Position numbers and translations under genes: made by a program. A DNA stretch of 64,000 nt from contig JAUHXU010000006.1 of the NCBI GenBank assembly GCA_030426805.1, positions 124,001 to 188,000 of the forward strand. Direction: 5' to 3'. The notes beneath the pieces were generated by a model that was not told the DNA's origin, made no database searches, and worked only from the letters and a program-made list of their open reading frames with translations. Every line of letters begins with the position of its first letter. The stretch's first letter is position 1. This document shows, piece by piece, positions 9,412 to 17,883 of this stretch. Source of the DNA: a bacterium. Lineage in GTDB: Bacteria; Planctomycetota; JAFGQW01.

Positions 9412-11340
9412 ATGCATCGAGGGATTCGCCAGATGCTCCTGGCCGGCGTGCTGGTCGGTGCGGCTTCGGGCTCCGTCGCGCAGGATGCGTCGACCGACGC
9501 GTTCGCGAAGGCGCTTCGTGCCGGCCACGTGCGCGTGCTCGGGGAGAGCGTTCGCCGTCACGATGCCAGCGTCGATTGCGTCGCGATCTCCCGTGACGGT
9601 CGCCAGGCGTTGTCGACCGGCGCCGACGGCGTGATCGCCGTGTGGGACGTCGCGACCGGCAAGCGTGTGAAGGCGATGGAGGCCGAGACCGCGATTCACT
9701 TCGCCTACTTCGCGGGCGACGACGTCGTCGCGCTCGAGGGCGACGGCAAGATACGGTTCCGTTCGCGCGCGACCGGTGAGGTCGTGGGGACCGTCGACGG
9801 CATCCCGTCGATGGTGGCCGCGGTCGCCGGCAATGTCGCCGCGCTCGAAGCGGCGGTCTCGCCCGACGAGAAAGAGCTCGTCTTCGCGACGCCCGGTGGC
9901 CGTTCGTTCGTGCGGATCGACCTGGGGGCGCGCGAGCGGCTCGATCCGATCCCCGCGGCGTCGGGAATCGCGAAGGCCGTCGCCTACACGCCCGACGGCA
10001 AGCACCTCGTGCTGGGCGAGGTGAAGGGCCTCGGCGGTTTCGTGCGCGTGCAGGAGCGTTCCACCGGCGAGACCCTGCACACCAACCCGGCCGAGCGCAT
10101 GACGCGGATCGCCGTCACCGGCGACTCGAAGCGATTCGTCGTCGCGGCGGGACGATCGTTCGACGTCCGTTCGATCGCGGACGGTCGTTCGATCGAGACG
10201 CTGTCCGGGATGGGGGATCCCGTGACGTGCCTCGCACTCGACGCGACCGGCAAGCGCATGTGGTTCGGGACCGCGCTCGACACCGATGCGTTGTGTGTCG
10301 ACATCGCGGCGGGGCAACTCGCCTATGCGATCCGCGAGCACCTCGCGAGCGTGCGCGGTCTCGCGCTCTCACCGGACGGGACGCGCCTCCTCACCGGCAG
10401 TGCCGACCACACGGTGCGGTTCTGGTCCGCCGAGAACGGTCGGCTGCTCGACAAGTCGCCCGGCCACGTGAATCGCGTCGACGCCCTCGTCTTCTCCGCC
10501 GACGGCAAGACGATCGCGTCCGGCGGCTACGGCAATCGCGTCGTCCGATCGACGGTCGCGGACGGCGCGGTTCGCGTGCTCGGCGCGCACGACGCTCCGG
10601 TGATCGGCGTGGCCCATACCCGGAGCGGCGCGGTGGTCTCGGCGGGCATGGACAACACGATCCGGCTGTGGGATGCCGAGCGTGGTGCCGAGCCACGGGC
10701 CGTGAAGGTCGAGGACGACGCACCGATGTCGACGTTCGTGCTCTCGCCGACCGGACGTGCCGCGGCCGCCGGTCACTTCGGGCCGCACGCACGGCTGTGG
10801 GACACCGATTCATGGAAACCGACGCGCGTGCTGCGCCACCCCGGCGACGACGTGACGATGCAGTGCGTCGCGTTCTCCCCGGACGGCACGCTCGTCGCGA
10901 CCGGGGATTCGGTCGGCAGTGTCCGCGTGTGGCGTGTCGAGTCCGGCGAGGCGGTCGCGACGCTCGGAAGCAAGGAGACGTGGATCTCGGCGCTGGAGTT
11001 CATCGACGCGAAGCGCATCGCGGTGGGCGACGGCAGCGGCGTGATTCGCGTCTGGTCGTTCGAGGAGAAGGGGCCGCCGAAGGCCCGTGCGCTCGGCGAG
11101 GACCAGTCGGTGCACGCGATCGCGGTCGCGCCGGATCGGACGCGATACGCGGTCGCGACGGCGGCGGCCGCACACCTGTTCGACGCGAAGACCGGCGCCG
11201 CGATCGGCCGCATCGACGACTTCCCGAGCACGATCTCGATGATGGCGTTCGGTCCGAAGAGCCGTCGGCTCGCGATGGGGATGTTCGACAGCGCGATCCT
11301 CGTCTGGGACCTGACGAAGGCGACGCTCGTGACGAAGTGA
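9412..11340 (+). CDS. Secreted WD40-repeat protein
   Basis: The 642-residue product starts at ATG 9412, with GGAGG at 9402-9406. Residues 1-24 are a signal peptide (GVLVGAASGSVAQ). The rest is a series of WD40 blades, each with a SPDG-like turn and a closing [VI]R[VLF]W: for example GVIAVWDVATGK, HTVRFWSAENGR, NTIRLWDAERGA, GSVRVWRVESGE, GVIRVWSFEEKG and SAILVWDLTK at the end. At least eight blades are visible, enough for one propeller plus a partial second. WD40 proteins serve as binding platforms; the partner is unknown. The TPR gene starts 96 bp downstream on the same strand, so a propeller/TPR pair may be co-transcribed. Confidence 0.9.
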   Translation: MHRGIRQMLLAGVLVGAASGSVAQDASTDAFAKALRAGHVRVLGESVRRHDASVDCVAISRDGRQALSTGADGVIAVWDVATGKRVKAMEAETAIHFAYFAGDDVVALEGDGKIRFRSRATGEVVGTVDGIPSMVAAVAGNVAALEAAVSPDEKELVFATPGGRSFVRIDLGARERLDPIPAASGIAKAVAYTPDGKHLVLGEVKGLGGFVRVQERSTGETLHTNPAERMTRIAVTGDSKRFVVAAGRSFDVRSIADGRSIETLSGMGDPVTCLALDATGKRMWFGTALDTDALCVDIAAGQLAYAIREHLASVRGLALSPDGTRLLTGSADHTVRFWSAENGRLLDKSPGHVNRVDALVFSADGKTIASGGYGNRVVRSTVADGAVRVLGAHDAPVIGVAHTRSGAVVSAGMDNTIRLWDAERGAEPRAVKVEDDAPMSTFVLSPTGRAAAAGHFGPHARLWDTDSWKPTRVLRHPGDDVTMQCVAFSPDGTLVATGDSVGSVRVWRVESGEAVATLGSKETWISALEFIDAKRIAVGDGSGVIRVWSFEEKGPPKARALGEDQSVHAIAVAPDRTRYAVATAAAAHLFDAKTGAAIGRIDDFPSTISMMAFGPKSRRLAMGMFDSAILVWDLTKATLVTK

Positions 11341-11436
11341 CCCGCGCGTCGGCGAACGGCCGAGCAGCCGCCGTTCCGCCCTAAAGGCGCGCACGGTGCG
11401 GGGACGACGATCGAGGGGAATGGAGGCCTCGAACGC

Positions 11437-14328
11437 ATGTCACCCAACGTCCATCGTCGTCTGCTCGTCCTCTTCGTCCTGGCCGCGCTGTCGGCGCTCG
11501 GCGTGGCGCCGCTCTCGGGCGTCGCGCAGACGCCGGCTACCTCGGCCGCGTCGACCGATACCTGGCCCGCGCAGCGCGAGGTCGAGGCCCTGCGCAAGCG
11601 GATCGAAGCGCGGCTGGCCGGTGGCCGCTTCTCGAAGGCCGACTTCGACCGTGCGGTCGAACCGCTCGAGCGGATCTTGAAGGGCGAGGCGAAAGAGAAT
11701 CCTCTCGCGTGGGCGTTCCACGGGTTCCTGTGGATGCGGGTGCTGCGCAACCCGACGGTCGCCGCGAGCGACTTCGACAAGGCGCTCGCGATCGACCCGA
11801 CGCATCCCGAGGCGTGTGCGTGGTCGGCGCAACTGCTGATGGCGACGCGCAAGCCGGCCGAGGCGAAGAAGCGACTCGAAGGCGCGGTCCGGGCGCACCC
11901 GGGCGCGATCGTCGTGCAGGCCGCATGGATCGACGTGCTGGCCGCCGAGCGGAAGTGGCCGGACGTCGAGTCGCACGCCGAGGCCCTGCTCGTGACCGCA
12001 CGCGCGCTCCCGGCGGGCAAGAAGCGGACCGACGCGATCGTGCACGGCGCGACGCGGGCGGGTCAGGCCGAAGCGCAGCAGGGCAAGTTCCGCGACGCCG
12101 TCAAGCACTACGCGATCGCTGTCGCCGAGCAGCCGAAGAACGCGGACCTGCTGTTCGCCTACGCCGAGGTTCTCGAGAAGAACGGTGACGCGCTCGGCGC
12201 GACGCGCGAGCTGAACAAGATCCCCGCGCTGATTCCGAAGGGCGCTCGCTACGACGCCGCGCGCCAGCGCGTGCTCGGTAAGGTCGCGATGCTCGAGAAG
12301 GCTGCGGCGAAGCAACGTCTCGCCCAGCAGAGCCGGGTCAAGAAGCAGGCGGAGTCGCGCGTCGCGAAGGCGATCGTCGAGCACGTCGAACGCACGGGCG
12401 CCGACATCGGCGCGTTCGACGGCGGCAACGGCAACGTGATGACGGAGTTCGTGCTGAACTCGAAGCGGTCGAAGGGCGCGCCCCGCCTGCCGACCCTGCA
12501 GAAGATGACGGCGGCGCAGAAGAAGGCCCTCTACGCCGCGCTCGACCAGCGCGCCGCAGCGGAGGCAGTTCGACCGTCGATGGCACTGATGCGTCGGCTG
12601 GCGACGAACCCAAAGGATGCGGACGCGCGCGAGGCGTTGCTCGCGCTCGTCAAGAACGCCGACGGCGAGGACTGGAACGCGAAGGTCGTGGCCGTCGCGC
12701 CGGCGCGCTACTGGGCGCGCATCCCGGTGCCGGCGTCGAAGGAACACCTGTCGCCGGAGCTGATCGAACGGCGCGACCGCGCACTGGAGCGCTACGACGC
12801 GACGCGGACCCGGCTCGCTCGTGACGTCCCGCTCGTCGGCAAGTCGACGTCGATCCGGAGCTACCCCGGTCGCTGGCGTTGGATGCGCGATGCCGAGGCG
12901 GTGGTTCGCGAGACCGATGCGATCCTCGCGATCTACCCGCTGCCGGCGGCGTGGGAGGCGCGGGCATTCGCGCTGTGGCGGCTCGGCCGGATGGCCGACG
13001 CGCTCGACGCGGCGATCCTCGGGCGACTGTCGTATCGCTTCTCGGTCGCGCACCAGTATCGGGGTGGTGGCGTGCGCGTCGGTTTCCGGCCGTGGCTCGA
13101 GAACACGTGGCTGGCGACCGGGTTCGGTCCGCGCACCGGTCGCGGGTGGAAGGCGCCGCCCGCCGAGCAGGACGCGCTGGCCCGCAAGATCCTCGCCGCG
13201 GTCGAGGGCGGTCAATGGAAGACCGCGGCGGCGCTGATCCTGCCGCGTGCGAAGAACCCGCGCGGTTTCGGTACGGTGGCCGTGACGCTTCAGGCGGCGA
13301 TGAACATCGCGATCGACCTCGACACCGACCGCGCGATGGTCGAGACGGTGCTCGCGCCGACTCGCGAGCGGGCGGTGGCGGGTGCGGACGCCAAGACGAT
13401 CGAGGCCGCGATCCGCGTCGCGTCGGAATACGGCGGCGGCGACTGTGCCCCGGTGGCGCTCTTGCGCGCCACGGTCGCCGAGCGCGAGAAGGACGCCGCC
13501 GAAGCGGTCAAGCAGCTCAAGCTCGCTCTGCAATACGAGCCCGAAAATCCGTCGGCGCTCCACCGGCGCGGCCAACAACTCGAGCGCACCGGTGATCGCC
13601 GCGGTGCGATGCTGCACTACAACGCCGCGATCGGCGCGCGCCCGGCGGCGAAGGTCGAGGCCGCGTGGAAGCCGGTCGCCGCCGCGCGAAGCCGCCTCGA
13701 GAAGCCGTTCGGAAAGGCGCTCGCGAAGCAGTACGTCGAGGGATACAACGCGCTCAGCCGCAGCGCCGAGCGGGAGACGTACGGCGTGCAGCTCGCCGCG
13801 ATCGAGCGGCTGCAGCAACTCGGTCTCTCGACGCTCGAGTGCAGGCGGCTGCGCGTGATCGTCCTGCGCCACCTCGAACGGTCGCGCGACGCACTCGCCG
13901 AGGCGAAGCGCTACCTGGCGACCAAGAACGCCGACCGGGCGCTCGGCAACGAACAGCTCGGTGCGATCCTGCGGGATCTCGGCGAGCACGCCGGTTCGGA
14001 GGCGGCCTACGGCAAGGCGATCGCCGCCGGGAGTCAGAACCCCAACGCGTGGCACTGGCGTGGCTCGGCGCGCGTGAAGCTCGAGCGCTTCGACGATGCG
14101 ATGGCCGATTTCGACGAGACGCTCAAGCGCGGTGGCACGCGTCCGTGGACGCAGCTCCACCGCGCCCGCATCCTCCTGAAGCGCGACGACTGGCCGGGTG
14201 CCGATGCGGCCTATGCCGAGGCGATCAAGCTCGCCGCCGCCCAGAAGAAGACCCGGCTGTCGTCGCAGATCTCGGCCGAGCGAAGCCGCGAGCGCAAGGC
14301 GCACGGTCCGAAGAAGGCGAAGAAGTAG
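11437..14328 (+). CDS. Large secreted TPR-repeat protein
   Basis: The 963-residue product starts at ATG 11437. Residues 1-30 form a signal peptide (LLVLFVLAALSALGVAPL ... VAQ). TPR-like helical pairs occupy the N-terminal third (LAWAFHGFLWMRVLRNPT, DFDKALAIDPTHPEACAWSA) and the C-terminal third (LKLALQYEPENPSALHRRGQ, YGKAIAAGSQNPNAWHWRGS). The middle has long charged helices (residues about 280-420) and a less clear region of about 250 residues. The tail is Lys-rich (HGPKKAKK). No enzyme motif is seen. It follows the WD40 gene and precedes a small membrane protein gene. The likely role is a periplasmic protein-protein scaffold; that is inference. Confidence 0.85.
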   Translation: MSPNVHRRLLVLFVLAALSALGVAPLSGVAQTPATSAASTDTWPAQREVEALRKRIEARLAGGRFSKADFDRAVEPLERILKGEAKENPLAWAFHGFLWMRVLRNPTVAASDFDKALAIDPTHPEACAWSAQLLMATRKPAEAKKRLEGAVRAHPGAIVVQAAWIDVLAAERKWPDVESHAEALLVTARALPAGKKRTDAIVHGATRAGQAEAQQGKFRDAVKHYAIAVAEQPKNADLLFAYAEVLEKNGDALGATRELNKIPALIPKGARYDAARQRVLGKVAMLEKAAAKQRLAQQSRVKKQAESRVAKAIVEHVERTGADIGAFDGGNGNVMTEFVLNSKRSKGAPRLPTLQKMTAAQKKALYAALDQRAAAEAVRPSMALMRRLATNPKDADAREALLALVKNADGEDWNAKVVAVAPARYWARIPVPASKEHLSPELIERRDRALERYDATRTRLARDVPLVGKSTSIRSYPGRWRWMRDAEAVVRETDAILAIYPLPAAWEARAFALWRLGRMADALDAAILGRLSYRFSVAHQYRGGGVRVGFRPWLENTWLATGFGPRTGRGWKAPPAEQDALARKILAAVEGGQWKTAAALILPRAKNPRGFGTVAVTLQAAMNIAIDLDTDRAMVETVLAPTRERAVAGADAKTIEAAIRVASEYGGGDCAPVALLRATVAEREKDAAEAVKQLKLALQYEPENPSALHRRGQQLERTGDRRGAMLHYNAAIGARPAAKVEAAWKPVAAARSRLEKPFGKALAKQYVEGYNALSRSAERETYGVQLAAIERLQQLGLSTLECRRLRVIVLRHLERSRDALAEAKRYLATKNADRALGNEQLGAILRDLGEHAGSEAAYGKAIAAGSQNPNAWHWRGSARVKLERFDDAMADFDETLKRGGTRPWTQLHRARILLKRDDWPGADAAYAEAIKLAAAQKKTRLSSQISAERSRERKAHGPKKAKK

Positions 14329-14416
14329 CGCCGATCCGGTGGTTTCGTGAGGGGGCGGGCGCACGGGGTGCGTGATCGGGGGTGTCGGCGATGGGCGCCG
14401 GCAGAGGAGGTCCCCG

Positions 14417-14617
14417 ATGAAGCGCATCTTGCACCGCACGGCGCTCGCGTTCGCCATCGTCTTCGTGCTCGTCGCCGTCAGCGCGATGCGCGACGCGACC
14501 GAGTCGTCGACCCGCACGTCGGTTGCTGCGGGCGCGGCGGCGCTCCGGCCGACCGCGCGCGACTTGCGGGCGGTGTTCGGCAAGGAGACCGCGACGTGGA
14601 TCGCGCGATTGCGCTGA
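14417..14617 (+). CDS. Small single-pass membrane or secreted protein
   Basis: This 66-codon gene starts at ATG 14417 behind a strong AGAGGAGG site, which is the main reason to believe it. The product starts MKRILHRTALAFAIVFVLVA, a basic start followed by a hydrophobic segment at residues 8-22, so it is either a signal peptide or a membrane anchor. The remaining 40 residues are polar and end in TATWIARLR. I do not recognise it. It lies 88 bp after the TPR gene and just before the promoter proposed for the lys cluster. Confidence 0.55.
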   Translation: MKRILHRTALAFAIVFVLVAVSAMRDATESSTRTSVAAGAAALRPTARDLRAVFGKETATWIARLR

Positions 14618-14630
14618 TCGTGCGCGGCGC

Positions 14631-14659
14631 TTGACTTGCTGCGACCCATCGCCTACACC
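14631..14659 (+). promoter_or_regulatory. Predicted sigma-70 promoter of the lys cluster
   Basis: A TTGACT -35 box (14631-14636) and a TACACC -10 box (14654-14659) are separated by 17 bp. Transcription would start near 14666 and give a leader of about 280 nt before lysW. The -35 is close to consensus and the -10 is weaker. This is prediction from sequence only. Confidence 0.45.
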
Positions 14660-14875
14660 GACCCCAGACAGAGGCGCGGAAGCGACCACTACCGGCGGCG
14701 AGGACGCGGCGTCCCACGACCCCCCGGGAACAGCGCGACCGCCGAAACCGACCGCTCGCCGCAGAGCGCTCGGTTGGTCCGATCGGTGAAAGCCGCCGGA
14801 CTGTCACCCTCGAGCGGTGGAGCACTGTCCTCGGAGTTCGCAGCGGGCGTCGTCGCATGTCCTCGAACGAACGAC

Positions 14876-14901
14876 CAGGAGGCTCCCGGCCTCCTGTTTT
14901 T
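14876..14901 (+). terminator. Intrinsic terminator or attenuator before lysW
   Basis: Arms CAGGAGGC (14876-14883) and GCCTCCTG (14889-14896) pair perfectly around a 5-nt loop and are followed at once by five T (14897-14901). It lies 42 bp upstream of lysW and about 260 bp after the previous gene, so it is better placed to control read-through into the lys cluster than to end the upstream gene. Confidence 0.7.
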
Positions 14902-14943
14902 GTGTACGGATTCTGTGTGCGGACGTGACGAGGAGAACGAGCG

Positions 14944-15114
14944 ATGGCGAACGCGGAGTGCCCGATTTGCAGCGCGGAGGTCGCCTTCGAGGCGGACACC
15001 GAGGTGGGCGAGATCGTCGAGTGCGAGGAGTGCGGGGCGGAACTCGAGGTGAAGAGCCTCGAGCCGCCGACACTCGGTGAGGCACCGGACGAAGAAGAGG
15101 ACTGGGGCGAGTGA
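14944..15114 (+). CDS. lysW: LysW amino-group carrier protein
   Basis: This small acidic protein of 56 residues carries the substrate of the pathway on its C-terminal Glu. Two zinc-ribbon pairs are visible, CPIC (about residues 6-9) and CEEC (about 31-34). The end is the family signature EDWGE, with the terminal Glu that is joined by its gamma-carboxyl to 2-aminoadipate (lysine route) or glutamate (ornithine route). The length is normal for the family. It is the first gene of the cluster, and its TGA overlaps the GTG start of lysX (GTGA at 15111-15114). Identification is firm because of the C-terminal motif and the complete set of partner genes. Confidence 0.96.
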   Translation: MANAECPICSAEVAFEADTEVGEIVECEECGAELEVKSLEPPTLGEAPDEEEDWGE

Positions 15115-15995
15115 GTGATCTCCGCCTCGGTGTTCTCTGCTCGCTGATCCGCAAGGACGAGAAGCTCCTCTTCGAGGCGCTGCGCGCCCGCGAACTGGCG
15201 TTCGATCGCATCGACGACCGGGAGCTCGTCCTGTGGCTCGGCGCCGACGATGCGATGCCGCGCTACGACGCGATCCTCGAGCGGTGCATCAACCACAGCC
15301 GCGCGCTGCACACGCTGGACATCCTCAACCGCCACGGCATCGCGACCGTGAACAACGCCGAGGTCGGCCGCATCTGCGGCGACAAGCTGATCACGACCGA
15401 CTGCCTCGTGACGGCCGGCGTCCCGACGCCCCGCGTCGCGGTGGCCTACACGCCGGAGTCGGCGCTCCAGGCGATCGAGTCGATGGGCTACCCGGTCGTG
15501 ATGAAGCCGGCCGTCGGTTCGTGGGGACGACTGATCGCGCGGGTCAACGATCGCGCCGCGGCGGAAGCGCTGCTCGAGCACAAGCAGGTGCTCGGGAGCT
15601 ACCACCACTCGACGTACTACATCCAGGAGTTCATCGAGAAGCCGGGGCGCGACATCCGCACGTTCGTCGTCGGTGACGAGGTGATCGCCGGGATCTATCG
15701 GACGTCGGAGCACTGGATCACGAACACGGCCCGCGGCGCGACGACGTCGAACTGTCCGGTGACCGACGCGATGCGCGACATCTCGGTGCGCGCGGCGAAG
15801 GCCGTGGGCGGGGGCATCGTCGCGATCGACTTGCTCGAAGGGCCGGACGGGCTGCTCGTCAACGAGGTGAACTACACGATGGAGTTCAAGAACTCGGTCG
15901 CCGTCACCGGCGTCGCGATCCACGAGAAGGTCGTCGATCACTTCGTGCGGGTCGCGCGCGGCGAGGTCGCCTGGCGCGCCGAGGTGACGTCGTGA
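15111..15995 (+). CDS. lysX: LysX, LysW-2-aminoadipate (or glutamate) ligase
   Basis: The 294-residue product belongs to the RimK/ATP-grasp family and joins the amino group of the substrate to the C-terminal Glu of LysW using ATP. Visible ATP-grasp features are GYPVVMKPAVGSWGRL, the IQEFIEKPGRDIRTFVVG region, and the C-terminal metal-binding stretch LLVNEVNYTMEFKNS. The NTARGATTSNCP segment is much like that of Thermus LysX. It starts with GTG, overlapping lysW by four bases, and its own TGA overlaps the next GTG. Whether the substrate is 2-aminoadipate (lysine) or glutamate (arginine) cannot be settled by eye; the closeness to bacterial LysX favours 2-aminoadipate. Confidence 0.93.
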   Translation: MSDLRLGVLCSLIRKDEKLLFEALRARELAFDRIDDRELVLWLGADDAMPRYDAILERCINHSRALHTLDILNRHGIATVNNAEVGRICGDKLITTDCLVTAGVPTPRVAVAYTPESALQAIESMGYPVVMKPAVGSWGRLIARVNDRAAAEALLEHKQVLGSYHHSTYYIQEFIEKPGRDIRTFVVGDEVIAGIYRTSEHWITNTARGATTSNCPVTDAMRDISVRAAKAVGGGIVAIDLLEGPDGLLVNEVNYTMEFKNSVAVTGVAIHEKVVDHFVRVARGEVAWRAEVTS

Positions 15996-17050
15996 GCGCG
16001 CCGGCGACGATTCGCGCGTCGATCGTCGGTGGTTCGGGCTACGTCGGCGGCGAGGCGTTGCGCCTGCTGCTCGCGCACGAGCGCGTCGACGTCGTGCAGG
16101 TGACGAGCGAGAGCTTCCGCGGCAAGCTCGTGCACCAAACGCACCCGAACCTCCGCGGCCATACGAAGCTCAAGTTCTCGGGCGTCGACGATCTGGAAGC
16201 GGTCGACGTGCTGTTCCTGTGCCTGCCGCACGGGGAGGCGCAGGGCCGACTCGCGCACTACGCCGGCTTGGCGGATCGCCTGGTCGACCTGAGCGCGGAC
16301 TTTCGGCTGCGGTCGCCCGAGCGCTACCGCGCCGCGTACGGCCACGACCACGCGTGCCCCGAACGCCTCGCCGAGGCGGTCTACGGGATTCCCGAACTGC
16401 ACCGCGACGCGATCCGCGACGCGTCGCTGATCAGCGGCGCGGGCTGCCTCGCGACCGCGACGATCCTCGGGCTCTATCCGCTCGCGAAGGCGGACGTGAT
16501 CGATCGCTCCGCGATCTTCGTCGACGCGAAGGTCGGCAGTTCAGCCGCCGGCAACAAGCCGTCGCTCGCGACGCACCACGCCGAACGCTCCGGGGCGTTC
16601 CGCTCGTTCGCGCCGACGGGGCACCGTCACACCGCCGAGATCACGCAGGAGTTGACGCTCGGGGGGGGCGAACCGGTGGTGCACTTCTCGGCGACCTCGG
16701 TCGAAGCGGTGCGCGGCATCCTCGCGACCGCGCAGGTGATGGTCGATCCGTCGGTGGACGAGAAGGCGATCTGGAAGATCTACCGCGAACACTACGGCGA
16801 CGAGCCGTTCCTGCGCATCGTCAAGGATCGCGCCGGGGTCTATCGCTATCCGGAGTTCAAGCTGCTCGCCGGCAGCAACCACTGCGACGTCGGCTTCGAG
16901 CGCGCCGCCGACACCGGGCGACTCGTCGTGATGAGCGCGATCGACAACTTGATGAAGGGCGCGGCCGGCAACGGCGTCCAGGCGATGAACGTCGCGTTCG
17001 GGTTCCCCGAGACGACCGGTCTCGGCTTCCCCGGCCTGCACCCGGTGTAG
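15992..17050 (+). CDS. lysY: LysY, LysW-aminoadipyl phosphate (N-acyl-glutamyl phosphate) reductase
   Basis: The 352-residue protein is an ArgC-type NADPH-dependent reductase that makes the semialdehyde of the LysW-bound substrate. The NADP-binding glycine motif is GGSGYVGGEALRLLL near the start. The catalytic Cys lies in SGAGCLATA (about residue 150), and KVGSSAAGNKPS and the C-terminal HCDVGFE stretch are also typical. It starts with GTG overlapping lysX by four bases. Length and motifs are complete, so it should be active. Confidence 0.94.
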   Translation: MSAPATIRASIVGGSGYVGGEALRLLLAHERVDVVQVTSESFRGKLVHQTHPNLRGHTKLKFSGVDDLEAVDVLFLCLPHGEAQGRLAHYAGLADRLVDLSADFRLRSPERYRAAYGHDHACPERLAEAVYGIPELHRDAIRDASLISGAGCLATATILGLYPLAKADVIDRSAIFVDAKVGSSAAGNKPSLATHHAERSGAFRSFAPTGHRHTAEITQELTLGGGEPVVHFSATSVEAVRGILATAQVMVDPSVDEKAIWKIYREHYGDEPFLRIVKDRAGVYRYPEFKLLAGSNHCDVGFERAADTGRLVVMSAIDNLMKGAAGNGVQAMNVAFGFPETTGLGFPGLHPV

Positions 17051-17073
17051 GCGCGGCACGGAGGACAAGCGCG

Positions 17074-17883
17074 ATGCTCGTGATCAAAGTCGGGGGTTCC
17101 GCCGGGATCGACTACGACAAGCTGGCGGACGACGTCGCCGCGCTCGTGCGCGACGGCGTGCGATGCGTGCTCGTCCACGGCGGTTCGAGTCTGACGAACG
17201 AGGTCGCGACGAAGCTCGGGCACCCGCCGCGGATGGTGACGAGCGTCTCGGGCATCGAGAGTCGCTACACCGACGACAAGACGCTCGAGATCTTCGAGAT
17301 GGTCTACTGCGGTGCGATGAACAAGCAGATCGTCGAGCGCTTCCAGCGGCGCGGCGTCAACGCGGTCGGGCTGAGCGGGATCGACGGACGCATCTTCGAG
17401 GGTGTCGTGAAAGGCACGCTCAAGATCGTCGAGAACGGCAAGCGCAAGGTGTTGCGCGGCGACCGCTCCGGCAAGATCGAGCGCGTGAACACCGACCTGA
17501 TCGAGCGGCTGCTCGACGGGGGGTATCTGCCGGTGCTGACGCCGCCCGCGGTCAGCCGCGACGGCGAGGCGATGAACGTCGACGGTGACCGCGCGGCCGC
17601 GATGCTGGGTGCGGCGCTCGGCGCGGACACGGTGCTGTTCCTCAGCAACGTGCCGGGCTTGCTCCGCGACGTCGACGACGAAACCAGCGTGATCCGCGAG
17701 CTGCGCGTCGGTGACCTCGAGTCGGCGATGCGCGACGTCGCGAAGGGGCGCATGAAGAAGAAGGTGATGGGTGCCGGCGAGGCGATCGCCGCCGGTGTGG
17801 GGCGCTGCGTCTTCGGTGATGCGCGGATCGACCGGCCGGTTCGTCGCGCGCTCGACGGCGAGGGCACGGTGATCACGCCGTGA
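17074..17883 (+). CDS. lysZ: LysZ, LysW-aminoadipate kinase (N-acetylglutamate-kinase family)
   Basis: The 269-residue product starts at ATG 17074 with GGAGGA upstream. It belongs to the amino-acid kinase family: MLVIKVGGSAGIDYD gives the phosphate-binding Lys and Gly-Gly, VLVHGGSSLTNEVA the substrate loop, and RMKKKVMGAGEAIAAG the C-terminal nucleotide site. It phosphorylates the side-chain carboxyl of the LysW-bound substrate. It is 23 bp after lysY and its stop overlaps the GTG start of lysJ. Its length is normal for the family. Confidence 0.94.
   Translation: MLVIKVGGSAGIDYDKLADDVAALVRDGVRCVLVHGGSSLTNEVATKLGHPPRMVTSVSGIESRYTDDKTLEIFEMVYCGAMNKQIVERFQRRGVNAVGLSGIDGRIFEGVVKGTLKIVENGKRKVLRGDRSGKIERVNTDLIERLLDGGYLPVLTPPAVSRDGEAMNVDGDRAAAMLGAALGADTVLFLSNVPGLLRDVDDETSVIRELRVGDLESAMRDVAKGRMKKKVMGAGEAIAAGVGRCVFGDARIDRPVRRALDGEGTVITP

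Larger units (their letters stand above)
14618..14943 (+). promoter_or_regulatory. Untranslated leader region of the lys cluster
   Basis: The 326 bp before lysW hold no convincing gene. They hold a promoter (14631-14659), a hairpin at 14746-14775 (outer arms aaccga/tcggtt, inner arms gctc/gagc) and an intrinsic terminator at 14876-14901. I do not see the conserved elements of the lysine (L-box) riboswitch. A 23-codon frame from ATG 14857 to TGA 14928 spans the terminator but has no Lys codon and no clear ribosome site, so it is not proposed as a leader peptide. Confidence 0.5.

Noticed and set aside
11440..14649. Minus-strand open frame of about 1070 codons opposite the TPR gene
   Set aside because: Antisense shadow. 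The composition is Arg/Leu-rich with no motif, while the plus strand has a signal peptide, ribosome site and TPR repeats.
14857..14928. Leader peptide of 23 codons over the lys terminator
   Set aside because: It has no clear ribosome site and no Lys or run of Arg codons, so it does not fit classic amino-acid attenuation.
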